This document shows, piece after piece, positions 1 through 8,032 of a stretch of DNA of 34,449 bases. How positions within the stretch are numbered: position 1 is the first letter of the stretch; every line of letters starts with the position of its first letter. A program made the position numbers and the translations under genes. The DNA comes from Halorubrum ezzemoulense DSM 17463 (GTDB taxonomy: Archaea; Halobacteriota; Halobacteria; Halobacteriales; Haloferacaceae): the NCBI RefSeq assembly GCF_002114285.1, contig NZ_NEDJ01000035.1, positions 1 through 34,449 of the forward strand, read 5' to 3'. Under the pieces are notes generated by a model. It saw nothing but the letters and a program-made list of their open reading frames with translations, did no database searches and was not told the origin of the DNA.

Positions 1-140
1 TTGATGAATCATTCAATAATAATCTAAGATATTGATTATCTCTTAGTCTCCAAGTCCTTAGCGATCCTCTCACTCTCTCACAAACTAATCTGTGTGACTC
101 TCACAGAGCTTTGAGTCTGATAGGTAGTTAGCCTCGTGGA

Positions 141-316
141 ATCCTGAAAGTCCTTAGAGAGTGTATTCTATTGGGATACAACACAAGTGAGAGTGAAGAG
201 AGTGTATCAGCCTAGCTCTAGATAAGAAATGAGCTTCAATCGCTCTGATAGTGATCTACCTACCCCTTCCCCAAGGGTTCAGTAAAGCCGATCCACCTTC
301 GACCGACTTTCAGGAT
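141..316. repeat. 12-bp inverted repeat pair in the AT-rich segment
   Basis: ATCCTGAAAGTC at 141-152 is the exact reverse complement of the bases at 305-316. The arms are about 150 bases apart, too far for a simple terminator hairpin. They could be protein-binding sites of a mobile element or part of a structured RNA. No function is assigned. Confidence 0.4.
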
Positions 317-429
317 TAGAGCCTATCCTATGTTATTACAAACAACACAATAGACGTAATTATCCTAACTCTCTAATATGTGATACTATCCTCATATCTT
401 GTAGGCTATTTTTCGGTTAATTAAGTATG

Positions 430-506
430 GATATAATCCTAATCCCCCCGCCGTATGGTGATTTTAGGGTGAAATAGAATCTAGGACCACAATCCGGGAT
501 TATATC
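430..506. repeat. 10-bp inverted repeat pair GATATAATCC / GGATTATATC
   Basis: GATATAATCC at 430-439 and GGATTATATC at 497-506 are exact reverse complements, separated by 57 bases that include a run of six C. It lies in the gene-free AT-rich segment and could be a replication, partition or recombination site of the inserted element; this is inference only. Confidence 0.35.
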
Positions 507-573
507 TTTTATCTCACTCTGTGGTACTAGACGTATCTTGTTCTTTCTCAAAGGACATGATTAGCAGAGCCAT

Positions 574-1650
574 TCAGATAGGAGAGTGATCTATCCCTTC
601 AAATCGTATTGGTCCAAACATACTATGCGTAAACTGCGCCATCGGCCAGATGAACCGCTGGGTGTAGAGGATGAAGACGACGAACATCCCCACCGAGAGC
701 TCGCCGGTGAACGGTCCCGGCGGCGTCTCCTGGAACACCCAGAGGCCGCCGATGATGAACGTCACCACGAAGCCGACCCCGGCGAGCACGCGGAGCCCCG
801 GGAAGAACTTGATCCGGGTCGTGATCGCGTCCCAGTTGGCGTCGAAGTAGTCCATCGACACGTCGTCGACGCGGTCGGACTCGTACGGCTCCGTGTTCGA
901 CGACTTGATCACCTGGATGCCGCCGAGGTTGTTCTCCAGCCGGGAGTTCATCTTCCCGACCGACGAGCGGACCTCGGCGTACTTCGGCTGGATGATCCTG
1001 ATGAACAGGTAGGTGAACCCGCCGATGATCGGCACCGGCAGCAGCGCGACTAAGGCGAGCTGCCAGTTGATCCAGAAGAGGAGGACGCCGATGCCGACGA
1101 CCATCACCGACAGGCGGAACAGGGAGTTCATCCCGTCGTTGAGGAACCGTTCGAGCCGGTTCACGTCGTTCGAGAGGATCGACATCATCTCTCCGGTCTG
1201 CTTGTCGGAGAAGAACTCCATGTTGAGCCGCTGCATCTTGTCGTAGGTGTCCGTCCGGACATCGTGCTGGATGTTCTGGGCGAAGGCGTTGAACCCCCAG
1301 TTCCGGATCCAGTGGAACCCGGCCCCGATCCCGAACGCGCCCCCGATGACGGCGATGGTGAACCAGAACTGCGCGGTCTGTCCCGTCGGCAGCCACGCGT
1401 CGGGGAGGACGACGAGCGGGATCTGCTCGCTGAACAGGGCGTCCTCGTAGAACACGGCGTCGATGGCGATCCCGAGCATCAGCGGCGGGAGCAGGTCGAG
1501 CAGCCGCGCGAAGACGCTCGCGAACACCCCAACGGTCACCTGCGGGACGTAGTCGCGGCCGTACTCGACGAACAGCCGCTTCATCGGATTCTCGATCTTG
1601 TCCCGCTGCTCCTCGAAGGGATCGTCGTCCTCCCATTCGACGCCACTCAT
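574..1650 (-). pseudogene. ABC exporter (MsbA/MDR type), truncated: membrane domain kept, ATPase domain lost
   Basis: The product would be a half-size ABC exporter of the type-IV fold, which pumps lipids or hydrophobic compounds out of the cell. The first ~339 residues read as a normal ABC transmembrane domain: a polar N-terminus, then six hydrophobic segments and the coupling region around LNMEFFSDKQTGEMMSILSN and the PKYAEVR/NLGGIQVIKS stretch. After IWPMAQF the frame runs into AT-rich DNA and ends about 19 residues later with sequence unlike any exporter. The whole nucleotide-binding domain (Walker A, signature LSGGQ, Walker B, some 280 residues in the family) is missing, so the protein cannot hydrolyse ATP. 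I chose ATG at 1650; a GTG at 1653 directly precedes it. A TATA-like element on the minus strand at 1677-1683 suggests a leaderless transcript. It is a broken gene, disrupted at about 631-634. Confidence 0.85.
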
Positions 1651-1676
1651 CACGACTTCGTATCAGGTAGGCGGGC

Positions 1677-1683
1677 AAATAGG
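1677..1683 (-). promoter_or_regulatory. TATA-like element of the truncated ABC exporter gene
   Basis: On the minus strand the bases read CCTATTT, centred about 27-30 bases before the ATG at 1650, the usual distance for a leaderless haloarchaeal transcript. An 18-base hairpin (CACCCG-TTCGAT-CGGGTG, 1725-1742) lies just upstream and may end transcription from the preceding minus-strand gene. Confidence 0.4.
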
Positions 1684-1846
1684 TTTCCTTCGAACCGAAA
1701 TACGTCGGCAGAAAACGCCGGTAACACCCGTTCGATCGGGTGATCTCTCCCGGAACCACCGCGGTCACCGGCGTCGGCGCAGCGGTCGACCCGACGGTCA
1801 GTCCGGCGTGCGCGGCGACCTCGGTCACGCCGACCGCGCGCCGGGC

Positions 1847-2125
1847 TCAGAGCTCGCGCCGCTCGACGGCGGTGTCGATCCCGGCCTCGTCGAGGTCGTC
1901 GCGCACACGTCGCCGGAGCGGGTCCGGCACCCCGTCCCGCGGGACCGGCGTCGCCGTTCCCTCCTCGTCTTCGTCGGTCGGGACGGACCAGTAGAGGACG
2001 TGGCCCGTCTCGGCGTAAAACTCCACCGCGTACCGGTCCCGGCCCCCCTCGTAGTGGACGCGGGCGGCCGCGCCCTCCGCGCGCCACCCCTCCTGTCTGA
2101 CCAAGGCGGCGATCGGCTCTCGCAT
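1847..2125 (-). CDS. Small uncharacterised haloarchaeal protein (92 aa)
   Basis: I do not recognise a named family. The protein begins MREPIAALVRQEGW and has a short mixed alpha/beta look: an N-terminal helix, a beta-like stretch (AARVHYEGGRDRYAVEFY), an acidic loop with DEDEEG, and a basic C-terminal helix (DPLRRRVRDDLDEAGID). The alternation of aromatic and charged residues around AVEFYAETGHVLYWSV suggests a small beta-sheet. There are no cysteines, signal peptide or membrane segments, so it should be cytoplasmic. It is transcribed divergently from ribonuclease Z. Codon use is strongly GC-ending like its neighbours, which supports it being a real gene. Confidence 0.65.
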   Translation of the reverse strand: MREPIAALVRQEGWRAEGAAARVHYEGGRDRYAVEFYAETGHVLYWSVPTDEDEEGTATPVPRDGVPDPLRRRVRDDLDEAGIDTAVERREL

Positions 2126-2213
2126 GGTCGCTCTCGGGCGGCCGGACTCATGTGGGTGTCGACCGATCGGCCGCCCGCCCGATCCGGCGCCCTCCTCCCC
2201 CGCATCGACACCG

Positions 2214-2220
2214 GTTTACA
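2214..2220 (+). promoter_or_regulatory. TATA-like element for rnz
   Basis: GTTTACA is centred about 26 bases before the rnz ATG at 2243, which fits a leaderless transcript. No Shine-Dalgarno sequence is needed or seen. Confidence 0.45.
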
Positions 2221-2242
2221 ACCGCCGACCCGATGAGTCGCC

Positions 2243-3175
2243 ATGTCTCTTCGCGTCACGTTCCTCGGGACGGGCGGCGCCGTTCCCACCGTCGAGCGCG
2301 CGGCCAGCGCCGTCTTCGTCAACCGCGAGGGCGACCGCTTCCTCTTCGACTGCGGCGAGGGCACGCAGCGCGAGATGATGCGCAGCGGCACCGGGTTCGC
2401 CGTCGACCGCGTGTTCGTCTCGCACCTCCACGGCGACCACGTCCTCGGCATCCCCGGCCTCGTCCAGACGCTCGGATTCAACGACCGCACCGACCCGCTG
2501 GCGATCCACTGCCCGCCGGGGACCGGCGGGCACCTCCACGACCTGGTCCACGCGGCCGGCCACGACCCCGCCTTCCCGATCCGGATCGAGCCGGTCGCTC
2601 CCGGCGAGGTCGCCCACGAGACCGACGAGTACGAGATCCGCGCGTTCGAGACGGAACACCGCACCGTCTCGCAGGGGTACGTCCTAGCGGAGGACGACCG
2701 CCCCGGCCGGTTCGACCGCCCGAAGGCGGAGGAGCTCGGCGTCCCCGTCGGGCCGAAGTTCGGCCGCCTCCACGGGGGCGAGCCGGTCGAGGCCGAGGAC
2801 GGCACGGTCGTTGAGCCGGAGCAGGTCGTCGGCCCGCCGCGTCCGGGCCGGAAGCTTGTCTACACCGCGGACACGCGCCCGCGCGAGTCGACGGTCGAAG
2901 CGGCCGCGGACGCCGACCTGCTCATCCACGACGCCACCTTCGCCGACGACATGGCCGACCGCGCCCGCGACACGGCCCACTCGACCGGCGGCGAGGCGGG
3001 GTCGATCGCCGACCGCGCGGACGCGAAGCGGCTCGCCTTGGTCCACATCTCCTCGCGCTACGCCGCCGACCCGCGCCCGATCCGCCGCGACGCCCGCGAG
3101 GCGTTCGACGGCGAGTGCCTGCTCCCCGACGACGGCGACCTGATCGAGGTGCCGTTCCCCGACGCCGACAAGTGA
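2243..3175 (+). CDS. rnz: Ribonuclease Z (tRNA 3'-end processing endonuclease)
   Basis: RNase Z cuts the 3' trailer from tRNA precursors using two zinc ions; it is a metallo-beta-lactamase-fold enzyme of the short (RNase ZS) type. The 310-residue length fits that type. The zinc-binding signature SHLHGDH is at residues 60-66, preceded by the conserved FLGTGGAVPT at the N-terminus and FDCGEGTQ near residues 35-42. Further ligands appear as the ETEHRT region, YTADTRP, the LLIHDATF aspartate/histidine block, AHSTGGEAG and the C-terminal HISSRY motif. The long insertion between residues ~150 and 200 corresponds to the flexible exosite arm. It is a single gene; the next gene lies over 300 bases downstream. 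Confidence 0.95.
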   Translation: MSLRVTFLGTGGAVPTVERAASAVFVNREGDRFLFDCGEGTQREMMRSGTGFAVDRVFVSHLHGDHVLGIPGLVQTLGFNDRTDPLAIHCPPGTGGHLHDLVHAAGHDPAFPIRIEPVAPGEVAHETDEYEIRAFETEHRTVSQGYVLAEDDRPGRFDRPKAEELGVPVGPKFGRLHGGEPVEAEDGTVVEPEQVVGPPRPGRKLVYTADTRPRESTVEAAADADLLIHDATFADDMADRARDTAHSTGGEAGSIADRADAKRLALVHISSRYAADPRPIRRDAREAFDGECLLPDDGDLIEVPFPDADK

Positions 3176-3479
3176 GGGTCCCGAACACCCGTTCCTCCGT
3201 TCGGCTCGTCCCCCTCCGTGCTACCGCAAACCGTGGGACGGTTCCACTCGAAACGGCGCCCGCGCACGGCTGACGCGCGTCTGACGCGGCCGCCGCCGCA
3301 CCGGTGTCTTCCGAGCATCTGATCCGCGGTCGGTCCGGCGCCGATCCGGAGAACTCCGGAGAGAAGCGCGCTCTCGACGGATACGTTTACTTTCACCGCG
3401 GTCACGGGCGTTTTAATACGGTGAGGAACCAACGAACGTACGCCTCCCAGTGAAACAAGACCGGAGGCGGAGACACCCC
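3176..3479. promoter_or_regulatory. Intergenic region with rpa3 promoter and a 16-bp palindrome
   Basis: TTTTAATA at 3411-3418 is a strong TATA-like element and implies a transcript start near 3440 with a leader of about 40 bases. GGAGG at 3463-3467 is a Shine-Dalgarno sequence 12 bases before the rpa3 ATG. A perfect palindrome, TCCGGAGAACTCCGGA at 3345-3360, lies about 50 bases upstream of the TATA element in a position suited to a regulator. A second, weaker TATA-like string occurs near 3385. No gene is seen. Confidence 0.5.
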
Positions 3480-4406
3480 ATGAGCGAACTGCGACAGGAA
3501 GCGGAAGCGATAGCGGAACAGTTCTCGGACCACACGGACGTCGACCCCGACGACGTCGAGGAGCGCCTGACGACGCTGGTCGACGAGTACCGCGTGCCGC
3601 TCGACGAGGCGAGCCGGAGCGTCACCAACAGCTACCTCGAAGACGCCGGGATGGAGCGCGACGAGCTCGGCCGCGGCGGCAGCGAGGAGGTCCTCGTCAA
3701 CGACATCGACGAGGACGAGCAGTGGGTGGACCTGCGCGTCGAGCTGGTCGACCTGTGGGAGCCCCGCAGCGACTCCATCTCGCAGGTCGGTCTCCTCGGC
3801 GACGAGTCGGGCACGATCAAGTTCGTCGCCTTCGAGACCTCCGACCTCCCCGAGCTGACGGAGGGACAGGCGTACGAGCTCTCGAACGTCGTCACCGACG
3901 AGTACGAGGGGAGCTACTCGGTGAAGCTCAACCGGACGACCGGTATCACCGAGATCGACGAAGCGATCGAGGTCGGCGACAACGCCGACACCGTCGAGGG
4001 CGCGCTGGTCGACATCCAGTCCGGCTCCGGGCTGATCAAGCGCTGCCCCGAGGAGGACTGTACGCGCGTCCTCCAGAACGGTCGCTGCTCCGAGCACGGC
4101 CAGGTCGAGGGCGAGTTCGACCTGCGGATCAAGGGCGTCCTCGACGACGGCGAGACCGTCACCGAGGTCATCTTCGACCGCGAGGCCACCGAGGATCTCA
4201 CCGGCATGACCCTCGAGGAGGCCAAGGACATGGCGATGGACGCGCTCGACACCACCGTCGTCGCCGAGGAGATGGGCGAGGACGTGCTCGGGCGCTACTA
4301 CCGCGTCACCGGCCCGACCTTCGGGCGGTCCGTCCTGGTCGACGAGATGGAGGACCCCGGCACCGTCGACGTTGAAAGCGCGCTGATCGACGCGAGGTCG
4401 ATTTGA
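3480..4406 (+). CDS. rpa3: Replication protein A, Rpa3-type single-stranded DNA-binding protein
   Basis: This protein binds single-stranded DNA during replication and repair. It has an N-terminal helical region, an OB-fold (roughly residues 60-160, with VDLRVELVDLWEPRSDSISQ and GTIKFVAFETSDLPEL), a zinc-finger region of the form C-x4-C...C-x2-H at about residues 189-209, and a C-terminal OB-like part. Haloferax has three RPA proteins; Rpa1 has three OB-folds and sits with rpap1 and a phosphoesterase gene, whereas Rpa3 sits only with rpap3. The two-gene arrangement, length (308 aa) and single clear OB-fold fit Rpa3. I chose ATG 3480 over GTG 3450 because a GGAGG at 3463-3467 precedes it and the upstream residues are basic and unlike the family. 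Confidence 0.88.
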   Translation: MSELRQEAEAIAEQFSDHTDVDPDDVEERLTTLVDEYRVPLDEASRSVTNSYLEDAGMERDELGRGGSEEVLVNDIDEDEQWVDLRVELVDLWEPRSDSISQVGLLGDESGTIKFVAFETSDLPELTEGQAYELSNVVTDEYEGSYSVKLNRTTGITEIDEAIEVGDNADTVEGALVDIQSGSGLIKRCPEEDCTRVLQNGRCSEHGQVEGEFDLRIKGVLDDGETVTEVIFDREATEDLTGMTLEEAKDMAMDALDTTVVAEEMGEDVLGRYYRVTGPTFGRSVLVDEMEDPGTVDVESALIDARSI

Positions 4407-4407
4407 A

Positions 4408-5040
4408 ATGAGCCAGTCAGCCCCCACCCGAGAGGTCGCCCGGCGCGTGTTCGCGAGCGAGTTCAACGACGCCGGCTACACGTTCACCGAGTCCGACGAC
4501 GAGCGGGCCCCCGTCTACGCGCCGCTGCCGACGGGCGAGTCCTCGAACCGCGTGTTCTTCGTCGGCACCCTCACCGAGAAGGAGGACGTCGGCGAGGACA
4601 GCGAGTACTGGCGTGGTCGCATCGTCGACCCGACGGGCACGTTCTTCGTGTACGCCGGCCAGTACCAGCCCGAGGCCGCTTCCAAACTCCGGGACCTGGA
4701 GCCCCCGGCCTACGTCGCAGTCGTGGGGAAACCCCGGACCTACGAGACCGACGACGGCACGGTCCGAGTGTCCGTCCGCCCCGAGTCGATCACCGAGGTC
4801 GACGCCGCCACCCGCGACCGCTGGGTCGCGGAGACCGCCCGCCGTACCGTCGAGCGCGTCGCCGCGTTCGACGACGAGGGCAACGAGTACGCGCGAATGG
4901 CCCGCGAGGAGTACGACCTCGACCCCGAGACGTACAAGGCCGCCGCGCTGTCGGCGTTAGAGGACCTCGACGAGAGCGGCGACGAGCTCGCCGGCGACGC
5001 CGGCGACGAGCCGGACCCGGCCGGGACGCCCGAGCCCTGA
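4408..5040 (+). CDS. rpap3: RPA-associated protein, COG3390 family (Rpap3)
   Basis: Proteins of this family are encoded directly after haloarchaeal rpa genes and bind the RPA protein to act in DNA repair and genome stability. The 210-residue protein starts SQSAPTREVARRVFASEFND, then shows an OB-fold-like beta region (VFFVGTLTEKEDV, WRGRIVDPTGTFFVYAG, YVAVVGKPRTYE, VRVSVRPESI) and a helical C-terminal half ending in an acidic Gly/Asp/Pro-rich tail. Only one base separates its ATG from the rpa3 stop codon, so the two are co-transcribed and probably translationally coupled. The catalytic-looking residues of an enzyme are absent, in line with a binding role. Confidence 0.88.
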   Translation: MSQSAPTREVARRVFASEFNDAGYTFTESDDERAPVYAPLPTGESSNRVFFVGTLTEKEDVGEDSEYWRGRIVDPTGTFFVYAGQYQPEAASKLRDLEPPAYVAVVGKPRTYETDDGTVRVSVRPESITEVDAATRDRWVAETARRTVERVAAFDDEGNEYARMAREEYDLDPETYKAAALSALEDLDESGDELAGDAGDEPDPAGTPEP

Positions 5041-5131
5041 CCGGCGACGGCCGACCGCCCCGACGAACCGATCGGGCGCGTCACCCCGTAACGACTCACT
5101 TTTCGCCGTTTCTTGCGACTGTCTGACAAAC

Positions 5132-5140
5132 CATTAAGTG
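5132..5140 (+). promoter_or_regulatory. TATA-like element for the ribbon-helix-helix gene
   Basis: CATTAAGTG is centred about 28 bases before the ATG at 5165. This spacing supports that ATG as the start of a leaderless transcript and argues against an upstream ATC/ATG-like in-frame start at 5138, which lies inside the promoter. Confidence 0.45.
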
Positions 5141-5164
5141 ATCCGCGCGCCCACGTTTCGGGTG

Positions 5165-5569
5165 ATGGGCAACAAGAACAAGACCATCTCGTTCCGCGTC
5201 AACGAGGACGCGTTCGAGGCCCTTCGCGACATCGCCGAGGAGCGGGACATCTCGCTGTCGGCGGTGTTCCGAGACTACGTGGACGCGCTCGTTGCCCACG
5301 ACGGCCAGGTCCGGGTCGTCCCGGAGTCGGAACTGGCCGACGCGGGCGACGACGGCGAGCCGTTTCCCCCGAAAGTCGAGGTTCCGAAGAGCTTCGTCCG
5401 CGAGCACGAGCGGCTGGAACTCGAGGCCGAACACCTCCGGGAGCAGCTCGAAGAGCACAAGCGGTACGTCAATCACCTCCGGGAGCAGCTCGAGGACGAG
5501 GACGACGACGTAATCCAGCTCGAAGACCTCGACGGCGAGCCGGACGAACCCGCTTTCCGCCTCGGGTAG
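5165..5569 (+). CDS. Ribbon-helix-helix (CopG/Arc-like) protein with C-terminal coiled coil
   Basis: The N-terminal ~45 residues match a ribbon-helix-helix DNA-binding fold: a beta strand KTISFRV, then helix ERDISLS and the second helix (AVFRDYVDALVAH). The middle (residues ~50-75) is an acidic linker. The C-terminal half is a heptad-rich coiled coil (EHERLELEAEHLREQLEEH and a second copy of HLREQLED), which should hold a dimer or tetramer. The protein is 134 residues and probably acts as a DNA-binding regulator or structural protein; its targets cannot be read from the sequence. Note that HLREQLE occurs twice about 23 residues apart. It stands alone between rpap3 and the dehydrogenase operon. 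Confidence 0.75.
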   Translation: MGNKNKTISFRVNEDAFEALRDIAEERDISLSAVFRDYVDALVAHDGQVRVVPESELADAGDDGEPFPPKVEVPKSFVREHERLELEAEHLREQLEEHKRYVNHLREQLEDEDDDVIQLEDLDGEPDEPAFRLG

Positions 5570-5907
5570 CCGCCGATTCCTTCCATTTCCACCGCTCCGT
5601 CGATCCGGGAGAGACCCGTCCACCGTTGAGCTACGGCGCCGTCCGCTCCGACCGTCCGCGACGTTCGGACCGCACTTCGATGACGGTCGGACGCGCGGAC
5701 GAAAACCTTCCTGTTCGTCCGTTACTAACCGCTGAACCGCCCATGTTGGCGAAAATATTGCCGTGATGCTCCGAGTTTGTTCAGAAACGTCCGGTTCTCG
5801 ACCCGTCTGATGGACGGTCTCTCAGAGCGACGCCGCTATTTCTGAGTATACTAAATTATTTACGAAAACGATATTACCCGGGCGGTGAAGGGATCCTACA
5901 TGCGAAG
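5570..5907. promoter_or_regulatory. Structured intergenic region and promoter of the dehydrogenase operon
   Basis: Two inverted repeats lie here: 10-base arms at 5647-5656 and 5682-5691, and 8-base arms at 5696-5703 and 5714-5721 with a 10-base loop. The second could be a terminator for the upstream gene. Nearer the operon the DNA turns AT-rich (5840-5876); AAATTATTTAC at 5853-5863 and GATATTA at 5870-5876 are both TATA-like. No gene is visible. Confidence 0.45.
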
Positions 5908-7023
5908 GTGGGTTCGACCGTGAACGTGTTCGATAGGGCGTACGACGATACGGTTCGCGTCCTCGACGAGGACGGCGAGGTCGTCGGCGACGTGCCGGAC
6001 CTCGACGACGAATCGCTCGTCGACATGTACAGGCACATGCGGCTGGCGCGTCACTTCGACGGCCGCGCGGTGAGCCTCCAGCGACAGGGGCGGATGGGGA
6101 CGTACCCCCCGCTCTCCGGCCAGGAGGGGGCCCAGATCGGCTCGGCGTTCGCGCTCGACGACGACGACTGGATGGTCCCGTCGTACCGCGAACACGGCGC
6201 CGCCCTCGTCCATGGGCTCCCGCTGAAACAGACCCTGCTCTACTGGATGGGTCACGAGGACGGCAACAACGCGCCGACGGACGTCAACGTCTTCCCGGTC
6301 GCCGTCCCCATCGCGTCGCAGATCCCCCACGCGACGGGCGCCGCGTGGGCCTCGAAGCTCCGCGGCGAGGACGACGCGTTCGTCTGCTACTTCGGCGACG
6401 GCGCGACGAGCGAGGGCGACTTCCACGAGGGAATCAACTTCGCCGGCGTGTTCGACACGCCGACCGTCTTCTTCTGTAACAACAACCAGTGGGCGATCTC
6501 CGTTCCGCGAGAGCGCCAGACCCGGAGCGCGACCCTGGCGCAGAAGGCGGAGGCGTACGGGATCGACGGCGTTCAGGTCGACGGCATGGACCCGCTGGCG
6601 GTGTACAGCGTCACGGAAGCGGCCTTAGAGAAGGCGCGCGACCCCGAGACCGACCGGCCGCGGCCGACGCTGATCGAGGCGGTCCAGTACCGGTTCGGCG
6701 CGCACACGACCGCCGACGACCCGACCGTCTACCGCGACGACGACGAGGTCGAGCGCTGGAAGCGGAAGGACCCCATCGACCGGCTGGAGTCGTACCTCCG
6801 GGACGAAGGGGTCCTCGACGACGAGCGCGTCGCGGAGATCGAGTCGACGGTCGAGGCCCGGGTCGCGGACGCGATAGACGAGGCTGAATCGATGGCGCGC
6901 CCCGACCCGCGCGAGCTGTTCGAACACGCGTACGCGGAGCTTCCGCCCGAGCTGGAGCGGCAGTACGAGGAGTTCGCCGCCCTGCGCGACGAGCGCGGCG
7001 ACGCGGCGTTCCTGGAGGAGTAA
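5908..7023 (+). CDS. pdhA: Pyruvate/2-oxoacid dehydrogenase E1 component, alpha subunit
   Basis: E1alpha with E1beta decarboxylates a 2-oxoacid on thiamine diphosphate and passes the acyl group to the lipoyl group of E2. The thiamine diphosphate-Mg motif begins GDGATSEGDF at about residue 163 and ends with NNN at 191-193, the spacing expected. The regions SGQEGAQIG, YREHGAALVHG (around the active-site loop) and RFGAHTTADDP are typical of the family. Length is 371 residues. Start choice is uncertain: GTG 5908 gives MGSTVNVFDRAYDD; GTG 5920 has an AAGGTG ribosome-binding-like string about 9 bases before it; an ATG at 5899 is out of frame and stops after seven codons. Substrate (pyruvate or branched-chain 2-oxoacids) cannot be settled by sequence reading alone. 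First gene of a four-enzyme operon. Confidence 0.92.
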   Translation: MGSTVNVFDRAYDDTVRVLDEDGEVVGDVPDLDDESLVDMYRHMRLARHFDGRAVSLQRQGRMGTYPPLSGQEGAQIGSAFALDDDDWMVPSYREHGAALVHGLPLKQTLLYWMGHEDGNNAPTDVNVFPVAVPIASQIPHATGAAWASKLRGEDDAFVCYFGDGATSEGDFHEGINFAGVFDTPTVFFCNNNQWAISVPRERQTRSATLAQKAEAYGIDGVQVDGMDPLAVYSVTEAALEKARDPETDRPRPTLIEAVQYRFGAHTTADDPTVYRDDDEVERWKRKDPIDRLESYLRDEGVLDDERVAEIESTVEARVADAIDEAESMARPDPRELFEHAYAELPPELERQYEEFAALRDERGDAAFLEE

Positions 7024-8010
7024 ATGACCGAGACACAGAACCTCACGCTGGTACAGGCGATACGAGACGGACTACACACCGAACTGCGCGAGGACGACGA
7101 CGTCGTCGTGATGGGGCAAGACGTCGGGAAGAACGGCGGCGTCTTCCGCGCGACCGAGGGCCTGTTCGACGAGTTCGGCGGCGACCGGGTGATCGACACG
7201 CCGCTGGCCGAGTCGGGTATCGTCGGCACCGCGGTCGGGATGGCCGCCATGGGGATGCGACCGGTCCCGGAGATCCAGTTCTCCGGGTTCATGTACCCCG
7301 GCTTCGACCAGATCGTCTCGCACATGGCGCGGTTCCGGACCCGCAGCCGCGGGCGGTTCACGCTCCCCATGACGCTACGTGCCCCCTACGGCGGCGGGAT
7401 CCGCGCGCCCGAACACCACTCCGAGTCGAAGGAGGCGTTCTACGCCCACGAGGCCGGGCTGAAGGTCGTCATCCCCTCCACGCCGTACGAGGCGAAGGGG
7501 CTGCTCGCGGCGTCGATCCGCGACCCCGACCCGGTGATATTCCTCGAACCGAAGCTGATCTACCGGGCGTTCCGCGAGGAGGTCCCCGAGGAGCCGTACA
7601 CGGTCCCCATCGGCGAGGCGGCCACGCGCCGCGAGGGCGACGACGTGGCCGTCTTCACCTACGGCGCGATGACTCGCCCCACGCTGGAGGCCGCCGAGAC
7701 GCTCGGGGAGGAGGGGATCGAGTGCGAGGTCGTCGACCTCCGCACGATTTCCCCGCTCGACCGCGAGGCGGTCGTCGAGGCGTTCGAGAAGACCGGTCGC
7801 GCGGTCGTCGTTCACGAGGCCCCCAAGACCGGCGGGCTCGCGGGCGAGATCACGGCGATCCTTCAGGAGGAGGCGCTGCTGTACCAGGAGGCGCCGATCG
7901 GCCGCGTCACCGGCTTCGACGTGCCGTACCCGCTGTACGCGCTGGAGGACTACTACCTCCCGTCCGCCGCCCGCATCGAGGACGGAATCTTGGAGGCGGT
8001 CGAATTTTAA
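7024..8010 (+). CDS. pdhB: Pyruvate/2-oxoacid dehydrogenase E1 component, beta subunit
   Basis: This is the second half of the E1 alpha2beta2 heterotetramer. It carries the transketolase-type pyrimidine-binding domain in the N-terminal half (MGQDVGKNGGVFRATEGL, DTPLAESGIVGTAVGMA, VPEIQFSGFMYPGFDQI) and the transketolase C-terminal domain (VFTYGAMTRPTLEAAETL, VVDLRTISPLDREAVVEA, VVHEAPKTGGLAGEI). RAPYGGGIRAPEHHSES includes the conserved substrate-channel histidines. The ATG follows the E1alpha stop codon directly (TAAATG), with GGAGG a few bases before it. Length (328 aa) is standard. Confidence 0.95.
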   Translation: MTETQNLTLVQAIRDGLHTELREDDDVVVMGQDVGKNGGVFRATEGLFDEFGGDRVIDTPLAESGIVGTAVGMAAMGMRPVPEIQFSGFMYPGFDQIVSHMARFRTRSRGRFTLPMTLRAPYGGGIRAPEHHSESKEAFYAHEAGLKVVIPSTPYEAKGLLAASIRDPDPVIFLEPKLIYRAFREEVPEEPYTVPIGEAATRREGDDVAVFTYGAMTRPTLEAAETLGEEGIECEVVDLRTISPLDREAVVEAFEKTGRAVVVHEAPKTGGLAGEITAILQEEALLYQEAPIGRVTGFDVPYPLYALEDYYLPSAARIEDGILEAVEF

Positions 8011-8032
8011 GATGTCCGGCAGAGGTACACCC

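Larger units (their letters stand above)
1..633. other. AT-rich segment without recognisable genes, ending inside an ABC exporter gene
   Basis: This stretch is visibly AT-rich, while everything to its right is very GC-rich; the change occurs within a few bases of 631-634. I see no open reading frame with haloarchaeal character on either strand. It contains several inverted repeats (141-152 with 305-316; 430-439 with 497-506; a small hairpin at 89-107) and an 11-base direct repeat (156-166 and 197-207). Its right edge replaces the second half of an ABC exporter gene, so it is probably an inserted mobile or viral segment or the edge of a low-GC island. I cannot assign it to an IS family because only one end lies in the window. 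Confidence 0.6.

Noticed and set aside
156..207. Repeated AGAGAGTGTAT spaced 41 bases apart, considered as a CRISPR fragment
   Set aside because: Only two short copies occur, without the length or regular spacing of a CRISPR array.
3450..3479. GTG at 3450 as the start of rpa3
   Set aside because: The ten extra residues are basic and unlike the family, and GGAGG is spaced for ATG 3480.
5899..5922. ATG at 5899 as the start of E1alpha
   Set aside because: It is in another frame and meets a stop after seven codons.
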